Shown: in pieces, positions 10,573 through 21,724 of the stretch | How positions within the stretch are numbered: the first letter of the stretch is position 1 | How the letters are laid out: the number at the start of each line of letters is the position of its first letter | From: Enchytraeus crypticus | Lineage: Eukaryota > Annelida > Clitellata > Enchytraeida > Enchytraeidae | Direction of reading: 5' to 3' | NCBI GenBank assembly: GCA_905160935.1 | Contig: CAJHZI010000534.1 | Span: forward strand, 341,001-405,000 | DNA: 64,000 bases | Notes under the pieces: model-generated | What the model saw: only the letters and a program-made list of their open reading frames with translations | Databases searched by the model: none | What the model was told of the DNA's origin: nothing | Position numbers and translations under genes: made by a program

Positions 10573-11346
10573 GAGTGTGAAGATCGATATCATGCTGGTA
10601 ACCATTAACCCGCAGATGGCTGGCGTAGATGAGCTTGCTGCAGTTTGACCTACAGACCTAACACTTCCATTGAGCCAACCAGACTAACTTATCTGTTAGG
10701 CATCTTACTGAAGATCAGCTGTGTAGATTTCAATTCCAGAGCATTTCTCGTTATTCAAATAGGAAGCAAATGTATCAAATGACATAATAGTTGCTATCTC
10801 TAAAATTGAAAACAACACAAAACATCACAGAGTAATACTGTCATCGGTTTCGAGGGATGACAAGACAACATCAAGTGCTATCGGGCAAATGTCAGCTGAT
10901 GTGCCAAAGAATATTTCTCAAATATTAAGCTACACAATTTATTTAAGAGCAGGAATAGTTAATTCTAGTATGAACGGCTATTACTAAGTTGAAATGTTAA
11001 TCAGTCAGTTTGACCACAAGAATAGAAAGTTAAGGATAATAAAACTACAAGAACTGATAGAATGAGGTCTTGAAAATATAACATCACAAAGAGATGAAAA
11101 ATATACGATAAAAGATAAAACAACACGACAAAAATAGGTTAACAAAAATATAAGATCTGCAGACAAGATAAAAATAAGAGGATTAAACAAGCTTTGATTT
11201 AAAAAGTTAGGAAAGATAAATAAAAAGATAAGTTAATATAAAAGGGTGGAATTATAAAACTTGAAGGTAATGATAATTTGAAAGGTTGAGCACCTCAGTA
11301 TGTGTTTGAAACAGTTTGATCATTTTAATCGGAGAGGATGTTTTGC

Positions 11347-11384
<38 letters not shown>

Positions 11385-12160
11385 GTAATAATAATAATAA
11401 CAACAATTAGAGTGATACAGTCATCAATGACAACATCGAGCACTATTGAGCATGGACCTAAAAATCAAGCCGGCGAGCAATATGAAAGGTCCAAAAACTG
11501 TGCAAATTCCAAAATCCAGAAAATCAGTCCAAAGTAAAGGGAATTAAAGCAAAGGAAGTTTGAATAGGGAAAGCATGAATCTCAGGATTCAAAAGCCAGT
11601 CCACATTGCAGTCATGCCGTATTGAATGAATCGCGCTGGGTGATTTACATTAACTCTGAAATGGGCACTTGCTTCAATATGCTTGAGATATTGAATTTAC
11701 TAAAATAATCGAATACGAATTCAAAGCAACATTTACTACAAAATCTAATTACTACTATTAATTACTATTATTATTCTATTTACTACAAAATCTAATCAAA
11801 TAAACAACGAAAGCAATTACTGCAGAGAATGAAACTGCAACTTGGGTAAGATATAGGGGCCTACGTGCAGGCCTAGTTTCAGTTCACTATTTAGAGACTC
11901 GATGCATCTATTCAAGACGATTCGACACACTCGAGATACCGTTACAAAGTTAATTCAGGCATATATAGCTGAAATTTCAATTAGGCCTACGTTGGTAATA
12001 TTCAGAATTTTAAGAAACTTAACAAGAATAAATCAAGTAGCTTTGAAATTGAAAAATCACATAATATGATATGCTATATGACATACTATGCAATGGAAAG
12101 ATACATTATAAAGATATCATCCTTTAACATCTGACAAGTCTGAAGATCATGTAAGCCTCT
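10573..12160. other. Gene-less intergenic stretch
   Basis: I see no gene here. It contains an (AAT)n microsatellite at 11349-11402 and AT-rich low-complexity sequence. Short frames in it are not supported. Confidence 0.5.
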
Positions 12161-12165
12161 CTCTT

Positions 12166-12202
<37 letters not shown>

Positions 12203-12245
12203 CTCTCTCTCTTTCTCTCTCTCTCTTTCTCTCTCTATCTATCTA

Positions 12246-12280
<35 letters not shown>

Positions 12281-12290
12281 TAATATGTAT
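12156..12290 (+). repeat. (TC)n / (TCTA)n compound microsatellite
   Basis: Runs of TCTCTC are interrupted twice by TCTATCTATCTA blocks. The arrangement suggests one internal duplication. Confidence 0.9.
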
Positions 12291-12887
12291 CTCTCTCAAT
12301 ATCTCGCTATCTTAATTCTCTCGCAACAGCAATGAACGCTCCGTAGACTAACAAGTTAATCTTGTCATAAAAGATTATGTCTTATTCATTTTTTGTATAG
12401 CATATACCTTGTGAATATATATATATATTAAAGTGGCTACTCGTTGATATTACATCTTAGGTTCCACTTTAGCAGAAAGAAGGTAAAATCAAGATAATAT
12501 GCAAATGTATGGGCCCCTATTCATTTTATTTAGCATACGTCACTGGAAGCATATTCCGTACAATTAACTTGGTATGCATGCTCGCTGCCTTGATCAGACG
12601 GATATTAATATTTAATCATTGAACAATTAACACATACAACATGTAATAAGTTTTAGAGATTTTCATGGATGATTGTTTCACAATAATCTTAAATAGCCTC
12701 TTGTTTGTAGAGATGTATGTAGCTTACCTCGACCCAAAGTTGTTCGTGAAATAGAATGTGAAGCCATTTAGAACGATTGCAGATGTTTTGTTGACCTTCT
12801 GAGAAGAATCTTCCTGAATTGCGGCTAGATCGTCAATTGCGAAAATGGACAGAACTATTTACATCATCGCGGGAGTTTGTTTTGAGT

Positions 12888-13600
12888 CTACACAGCACTC
12901 GGTATAGACTTCTGATCAGCAGCCGGTCTTCCTGCATTAATAATTACTAGTGAAGCATTGGAGATGTGTAATTTTTTAATTTGGTAGCAATAATATAATT
13001 TTTGCTTAGTTCGATCTTTTACACAAACTGCTGCATACCACAATGCAATAGAGAGAGAGGCCATAGATTTCACTGGATAAAGAACGTTGTATAGCAACAA
13101 CAGCAATAGTACGATTAGAGTGCTCCAGTTGTCCATGATGACAAGGATTGAGAATATGGAAGAAAATGCCTGTGATGTTTTGGTGATATGTTCATGGAAT
13201 GTAAGGTGGTGGTCAAGGACAACACCAAGATTCTTCACAGAAGAAACTGGTGTAACTGTAACATCAGAAGAGAGAGCAAGGGACACTTCGTTCAGTTTTG
13301 AAAGTTGTTGATTTGTTCCAAACAGCACGAAATCCGTCTTGGATGGATTGAGTGCAAAAAATTGAGAGACATCTAGGATGATATTGTGGCAATTTAGCGT
13401 AACCGTTTCCCTTGAATAGAATTCGAGATCGACATATAAACTTCACAGTGTAGTTGGCTGAATGACCGTTGACCACTAGGCCAGCAATTAAAAGCATATG
13501 CTCGAGAGTCCAGACACTTACAATGTTACAGGCGTGTAGGACGGACGTAATATTAAATTTGAGTAATATATCATTGCAGCCCCTGAAAGTCAATTATGAG
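12888..13600 (-). pseudogene. Non-LTR retrotransposon reverse transcriptase relic
   Basis: The minus strand reads FFALNPSKTDFVLFGTNQQL and then VKNLGVVLDHHLTFHEHITK. These match the conserved LNPSKTE-(F/L)-G and (V/L)NLGV(V/L)-D motifs after the catalytic palm in CR1/Jockey-like reverse transcriptases. The frame decays on both sides and the catalytic core is absent. It is an old fragment in the intergenic region. Confidence 0.75.
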
Positions 13601-15060
13601 GTTCGACTTCATTTGAATTCTCTCTTCGTGAATATTTCATTCAAGAACGTGGCAAAGCTCACTGCATATCGAATGCACGAGAGACATTGTTAAATACTTG
13701 TTCAAAACCATCATACCCTAGATATTCATATATTCGTACCCAGTTCACGACACAAAACATATCACAATATCAATTGAAATGATTGATGTAGGCAATCCTT
13801 CGCATCAGGATAGGAGTGGGGGATAAAGCAGTTGTACAGCTGAGTGTCGACAGCGAAAAGTATCTAATGAATGCGAAGGATCAATGAGCTTAGTGGAGTA
13901 GTGTATAGATTGAAGAGTAGGCTATATATAGGACCAAGAACGTACGGAGCACTGAGGACTATATAGTGGCTAGTTTATTATAAATGCGTAATTTCTATCA
14001 TGTATTTCGCTTAAATTAATGAAAATACATCTTTTGTACCGATAAATTATTAGATATATTTGAATTGTGATAATAGTTTGCGAAATAGTAAGGTGAATAA
14101 AATATCCTAAACTTTGTTACTAAATACAATACATTAAATCTCCAAATTTTTATCAATGTGTGAGTGTTACCTTTAGTTCCTTATTATAGCCAAATTAAAA
14201 ATCCATTATAACATACTTTAGCCCTTAAATTTACATATTAATTAAATAAATTTTAATATACAAGTCTTTTGTCTCTATAAGTATTTAAATGCAACAATTT
14301 AGGGGCATTAGCTAGTGACGCTATATAATGGCAATAATCTTAATGAGAATATGTTTATTTCGATAACAATTCATTATTTATTATTGAATACGTCAATATT
14401 ACGTTTAAATGTAATTAATATCTCAGAGAACTTCAAAATATAAATTAATACCAAAGTAAATTACCTTAATACAGTATATAGTGCATTTTATCGAAGAGAC
14501 CCTTTCCATCGTATGTGAAGAGTTGGAACAAGAACGCAAATGTTCCCATTCCTGAGTTGCTTAGCAACTTTTGCTGCTTTAATGAATTGGTAAACAGATT
14601 TTTTTAAACTTTAGTTTTATTTCAAGAAATAAAACTTTTAAGCTTTAAAATTAGCCTTGACTTATCAGAAAGTTAATATACATTTATATTCTTCATATAT
14701 ATTTATTCCATAAAATTTGGCATGATATATTATATTATATCATGCCAAATTGTATGGAATATTTATATATGGATGTGGGGTATGTTTGGATATTTGTATG
14801 TATGTATATGTATGTAAGTATTTGAGTGTTTGTATGTATTTTTGTATGTGTATATGTGCAAATGTGTGTGTTGGTGTGTATGCACGTACATGTATGTGAA
14901 CATGTGTAAGTTTATACTTGAGCTGGTTATGTGTGTGTATGGTTTGTTGGTGAGTGTTTAGTTTTTTTCTAATGTTCTTCTTTTGAAGCGTACCAACTTG
15001 TCAAGGTTTGTATCTTTTTTTCCCCTTTACGGTCTGGTCTCTATGTTTAGAGGTATGAAA
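13601..15060. other. Gene-less AT-rich intergenic stretch
   Basis: I see no coding signal. The stretch includes the hairpin at 14694-14771 and a (GTAT)n-like tract at about 14785-14940. Confidence 0.5.
14694..14771. repeat. AT-rich inverted repeat (hairpin)
   Basis: Arms of about 36 bases surround a 6-base centre. The inner 16 bases of each arm (AATTTGGCATGATATA and its complement) match perfectly, and the outer parts differ at a few positions. Confidence 0.85.
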
Positions 15061-15082
15061 TTACAGCAAATACTGTAAAAGT

Positions 15083-15146
15083 GTTACAGGTCTTTGTGAC
15101 CTCCTTAACCAGTATAATTATGTTAAGTTAAGTTAAGTTAATTATT
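15083..15146 (+). repeat. Repeat H, plus copy, with (TTAAG)n tail
   Basis: GTTACAGGTCTTTGTGACCT... ends in ATTATG followed by TTAAG repeats. An inverted copy is at 16530-16597. The simple tandem tail resembles the 3' end of a non-LTR element. Confidence 0.75.
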
Positions 15147-15750
15147 TTTCTAAATGTCATATAATATTAATTATTTGCAATTTCTCAACTATAGCATTAT
15201 ATTACATTTTGATTTTAATTATTCTCCATTCACTAAATTCACTGGCATTTGCAGCGGTAGCGTATACATTTGTCATATTTTAGTTAGCGAGTAATGTGTA
15301 AAGGTGCTATTTGACTAATATTTCGTGAAGTTGTACCAACTTTTATTTTTTCATATACTTTTATACTTTAATTTATATATCTAATACTGTTAGGCTAAGC
15401 CTGGAACTGTACCATAAAATTCAAGTATGGAACGTAAATGAATATTTAATATAATGGCGAATATCTTAAAAAGTAATATATGTAGTTTCTACTAAAGTAT
15501 AGTGACGCCTATAGGCATAATATACTACATACTTTATTGAATATTACTTTTTTAAAATATTAATACAAAGAGTTAGCAATGGACCTGGCTTACTTTTGTC
15601 ACAATATACACACCTATTTTTCATTATACAAATATTCTGATGTCAATCTGAGCTTTAAGTTTGACAGATATTTTGCGTATAAGCAGATAATGGTTCATAA
15701 AGACAAATAGTTTCATAACTCACAATTGACAAATCCACTATCGAGAAACG

Positions 15751-15819
15751 ATGGCAGACGGACAAGATGCCAAGGAAATTCCCATTCTATCTATAATGGT
15801 GGAAAAGTTTCATAATTTG
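15751..15819 (+). CDS. CFAP70: CFAP70 exon 1
   Basis: It encodes [13 protein letters not shown]... to KFHNL. The donor is TTG|GTAAGT, phase 0. The start context is ACGATGG. Confidence 0.85.
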
Positions 15820-18800
15820 GTAAGTCTGATGTAAGTTTCCCAGTGTGCTCCAGTATGAAATGATTATAGAATTCTTTACAGGAATTATGTTTTTTTTGTA
15901 AAAAATTATTACATCAATTCAGGTTATTACTTGTTAATTATAGTCATCATCATCATCCACCCTTGAATCCCAGTTTAATCAAGGTCGGGATGAAATAGAC
16001 TGTCTCAAATCCTCTCTTATTAATTATAAATTATAGTAATAATTACAATTTATTATAATTATTTCTAATTAGTGTTATCGTCATACAGGATTATTTTTCT
16101 TTACATGATGATATTGATAGTAGTTAGCCAGTCATAATTGAAAAATAATAATTTACTACTCTACCTGTTAAATTTGATTAAGTATTCAATCTTTAAGTAT
16201 TCAATCTTTAAGTATTCAATCTTTAAGTATTCAATCTTTAAGTATTCAATCTTTAAGTATTCAATCTTTAAGTATTCAATCTTTAAGTATTCAATCTTTA
16301 AGTATTCAATCTTTAAGTATTCAATCTTTAAGTAGTCAATCTTTAAGTATTCAATCTTTAAGTATTCAATCTTTAAGTATTCAATCTTTAAGTATTCAAT
16401 CTTTAAGTATTCAATCTTTAAGTATTCAATCTTTAAGTATTCAATCTTTAAGTATTCAATCTTTAAGTATTCAATGCTTTAAGAAGCATATTCAGTTTCA
16501 CAGGGGCTTGATTTTTCAGATGCTAACATTACTTAACTTAACTTAACTTAACATAATTATGCTGGTTAAGGAGGTCACAAAGACCTGTAACACCAGTATA
16601 ATGAGACTATAATGTATAATGTAACACAAATGTATACAATGATTTCTAAATTTACATTATATGTAAATTTAGAAATCACCTATGAATCACAGTTCGACTT
16701 ATTATCTACTTCTGTACTCTCTCTAGATATTTAAAGATAACTATGTGTCAAATGAGGAAGTTATTAGAATTTTAAACATCAAAATATTTGAGTGATAGCC
16801 TATCATAAAATACCTTCTATCACTTTTCTATTTTTTATTTATGTAGTCATATAGACCGGCTGGAGCCAGTGGGGAAGTCGGTAAGATACTCGACCGCGAA
16901 TCAGTATGTGCGGGGTTCAAATCCTGGGCTCGCCCGTCACTGACATCGCTTTCGAGTGAGGAAACTGACGTTAACCTTAGATTTAGCTTTAAATACATCT
17001 TTTTTTAATTTTTATAGATAACTACGGACATATAATCTTCGCTAGTTTACACAGAACATTGACTTAATAATTTATGGCTCATTCTCTATTTACAGATAAA
17101 TGTTAAAGGAGAGAGTCACCAGCTGACGGTTAGAGTGGAATTGGGGGAGAAGCTGCTCGGAGAGTCTGATAAGATTGAGATTGCTCCCAGTGGAGAGGGA
17201 GAAGGGACAGAGGGAGGGGAGGAGGGAGGGAGGACACCTGGTGACAAGAGCGAGGTTGACGTTCACTATCTGGTGACGATACCCGTCAATGTGGAGGACC
17301 CACTAGTGCTGGACGAGCTAGCGTCACGTCCAGTGCTAGGTAGTAACTTGTATTTTTTCTAATCTCTATGGCGTCTATTTGTGGATACTAGTCTCTTACA
17401 ACCTTCCTCCTCCACCAATCACGATCCATGGCGAGATCATACATATCACCACCTGCAAGACTAAATTTAGTATCTATTAAACTTAAATCTTTATTATATT
17501 GTCATAATCAATTATGCTTATTTCCCATACCAATCCTTCATTTATTACTTTTTAATCTAAGTTTAAGAGCTTTCCTTATTGATGTGTTTTCGGGTAATCT
17601 TATCATATGTCCTATCCAACTTATCCTTTTTCCTTATGATTTCACTCCAAGAGTTTCTGTAGTCCTTTCATATATAGTACCTTGTATATCTACATATATA
17701 TGCAAATATGCAACAGCAGCTATAATGCAAAGTAAATCAGCATAAAAAATCTCTGCAACAAGCTACATGGAGATAAGCTAGTGGAATCGATAAATTACCA
17801 CACATTTCAAGTAGGCCTGATATATTTTTGGAAAATTACAAATAATAGCACCAAACTAAGAAAATAACGAAGGTATTTTGTAAGTCATAGAGTTAGAAGT
17901 AGAGCATTGACTTCCCACTTTGAGTACCGGAGAATATTTCAATATTTCAAAATGTTTATAAATATAGTGAGCGCGCGACAGTACGCGCAATTATGTAGCT
18001 TGCTAAACCGTACTTTTGTCTTGACTCTATTCAATGTACCGGGGCTAAATTCACGCTCTCTCCTCAGAGTCAGCATCCATTTGTAGAACTATATCATTAA
18101 TCAAGTTTTACTAGGTAGAACTGTATCATTGTTGATCCATGTTGTACTAGATAGGACTGCATATTTATTCATGTTGTACTAAATGGGACTCTATCTTTAT
18201 GTTGTATTTGATAGGACTGCACCTTGATTCATGTTGTATTAGATAGGACTGCATCTTCATTTTGTACTAGATAGGCATCATTTTTCATGTTGTACTAGAT
18301 AGATCTGTATCATTATTCATGCTGTGCTAAATAGGACTGTATCATTATTCATGTTGTACTAAATAGAACTTAATTCATGTTTTACAAGATAAGACTGCAT
18401 CTTTAATCAGTTGTACCAAGTAGGGCAGCATCATTATCCTTGCTTGAATAGATACGATTTCATCTCTATTCATGTTTTACTAAGCAGGACAGCTTCACTA
18501 ATCATGTAATACTAAGTAATACTGCATAATGCTTAGTTGTTACTGCATTATTATATAATATCATAATTATCAATAAAATTAATACAATTCATACTAAATA
18601 CAATCAGGATATGGTAGTTGTTTTACAGCACATTTATATACCAAATTTATTTATTTATTTATTAGCTTAAGATTAATCTGAAGCTAGTACATAAATAAAT
18701 TAATAAATAATTAAGTAATTCATTCATTGTTAATTATTAATAGTAAATTAACAAAATGTTATAAAGCAATTACCATATCCCAATTTTATTTTTTATAATG

Positions 18801-21202
18801 CAAATATTTATTTCATACTAACTTTGCTGTTGTTTCAGTCACAGTGTCTGATTCCCAGCAGAAGAAGGACAAGTCAGCTAAAGGAGAAGAGAAGGGCAGG
18901 GGTGATGAGAAATCTAGACAAGATGATAGAGGCTCTGCCATTGGGCAGTGTAGTGTAGATCTCCTGCCTACACTTAGAGGCATGTGGGATCAATCAATCA
19001 ATCAAGAAGTCACTCAGTCAATTAACTCACTTCTCAAGAAATACATCAACCAACCGATCAATCAATATATCTAATTTTTAGTTATTATTATAATTATTGT
19101 TAATATTGTCATTGTAATTATTATTATTATTATTATGATGATGATGATTATTATTGTTATTATTAATATTGTTATTATTATTTTTATTATTTTTGATTTA
19201 CTTTTATCAGCAAAAACTTATCTAGCATTATCATCGAGACTAATTTACTTGATAAAACCAAATACAAATAGAGGTACTCTATATATGTACAGTCTTGTGC
19301 AGAATGGATGCATCACTTTAGAAAATTAGCTATTTTTACATATATATTACCAAGTTACATCTAAATTATTATTTCAAGCACTTAATATAAATGTCATTTG
19401 ATTATCTATCATTCCTACATATTATCATTTGAAACACTTGTTGCTGAGTCATGTGTAGGGTTTTTAAATCGTATGGTAACACAGATGGGTGTTTTCACAG
19501 CCTTTTTACATTTCAAATGGGCGCCAAATCAGGTTTATTTTTTGAATTTTTAAAAAAATTTTTGGCTTTTAACAATCATAAATTTTACTAAGAAATGATT
19601 TATAATATATTCTAATCATATTTAATTAGTATTTTTCAAATCTTTAATGTGTTAAATGACTAATAATTAATGTTGCTAAATCACCTACCAATCGATTGAT
19701 TTTATATTGTCTGCAGCTGTACTCACCATTTCTATCATTCTCTTATACTCAAATGAAATGTTATTTCACTTATTTGTATGTCTTTGACTAAAAGAAGTCT
19801 TATTTGATTGTAGATCACGTATAAGCAAGCATGCCGGGCACATCAATATTACTAACAACTCACTCTCTAATTGGGCTACTGCATGAAAATGGGCATTCCA
19901 GTAGACAAATTTTGACAAGATTAGGACTGGTTCAATCCATAGTAATCAGATCACTGAAAATGCAAAGGAAAACCAATCAGTTTTGCATCAAGAAGCCAAA
20001 AGGATGACCAAGAGCAACATCCAAACGACTTGACGACTCCATAGTTCGCGATGCCAAACGCTCGCTCAAGAAATCTTCAGAAGCAATCAGGATTAGTCTC
20101 ACAAATTATAATCCCAGCTCTTCTACAGTCAGGCGACGTCTAATAGAGGGCGGGTTAAGGTCCTATAAGCCAGCTTTGAAACCTTCTCTTTCCAAAAATA
20201 AATCACAGACCGCCTGGCATTTTGTAATAAGTACAAAGACTGGAAAGTTAATGAATAGCGCAAACTCATGTTCAGGGATTTATTGAATTGATTGAATTTG
20301 AGTGAGTTATTGAAAACTGATTGGTTTTCTGTTGCATTTTCAGTGATCTGATTACTGTGGATTGAACCAGTCCTAATCTTGTCGAAATTTGTCTACTGGA
20401 ATGTCCATTTTCATGCAGTAGCCTAATTTGAGAGTGAGTTGTTAGCAATATTCAAGTGCCAGGCATGCTTGCTTATACGTGATCTACAATCAAATAAGGC
20501 TTCTTTTTGTCAAAAAATACAAATAAGTGAAATAACATTTCATTTGAGTATAAGAGAATGATAGAAATGGTGAGTACAGCTGCAGACAATATAAAATCAA
20601 TCGATTGGTAGGTGATTTAGCAACATTAAATATTAGTCATTTAACACATTAAAGATTTGAAAAATACTAATTAAATATGATTAGAATATATTATAAATCA
20701 TTTCTTAGTAAAATTTATGATAGTTTAAAGCCGGAAAATTAAAAACAATTTCAAAAACGAAACCTGATTTGGCGCCCATTTGAAATGTAAAAAGGCTGTA
20801 AAAACACCTATCTGTGTTACTAAACGATTTAAAAACCTACACATGACTCAGCAAAAAGTGTTTCAAAGGATAATAATATTATGTAGGAATGATAGATAAT
20901 CAGAAAAAATTTGTATTAAGTGCTTGAGATAATAATTTAGATGTAACTTGGTAATATATATGTAAAAACAGCTAATTTTCTAAAGTGATGCATCCATTCT
21001 GCACAAGACTGTATATGTATTTGTCTTATCTCTTCTGTATGTATATTCTTATATAGCATATAAGCCATCTATGCAGATATCCATATATAATATATATATA
21101 TATATATATTATATATATTATATATATATATATAGATTTATATATATATATACATATATACTCTATATATTATATTTTATATATTTATATGTAGTGTATA
21201 TA

Positions 21203-21263
<61 letters not shown>

Positions 21264-21590
21264 CAATCTATCACTCAATATATGAATCAATCACTCCATC
21301 AACCAGTCAGTCAGTCAGTTAGGCTAGCAAGGACTTTATGGTGTACATGTATTATATGAAAATGGATATTTCTCAATAAACCAGCTACTCATTTATGCCA
21401 TGAATTTTATTTTTATGCATTATTTTTATGTATATTTTGACAAATACGCCTAATACGTTCGATATGGCTGAGTTTGCACATGTGTGTATATCGTAGGAGA
21501 GACGGATAGGAACCTGACTATGGTGGTTCACCCCACCCCAGGATCTCCACTAGAGGCTCTACCTGCTGATCAGTGTCAGGTCTTGTCACT

Positions 21591-21638
<48 letters not shown>

Positions 21639-21689
21639 GTCTCTATCTTTCGCCTACCTTCTACATACAGTGTCAGATCTCTAGTCACT

Positions 21690-21724
<35 letters not shown>

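Noticed and set aside
15200-15750. RFX X-box or other ciliary promoter motif before CFAP70
   Set aside because: I looked for GTnnCCATnGnAAC-like sequences and found no convincing match; the promoter may be further upstream or TATA-less.
16138-16335. Open frame coding a SIFKY repeat protein
   Set aside because: It is the 15-bp minisatellite read in one frame; the unit length is a multiple of three, so any frame stays open.
16858-16990. Possible tRNA gene
   Set aside because: The A and B boxes are clear but no cloverleaf with an anticodon arm and acceptor stem can be closed, and there are more than ten diverged copies. It is a SINE.
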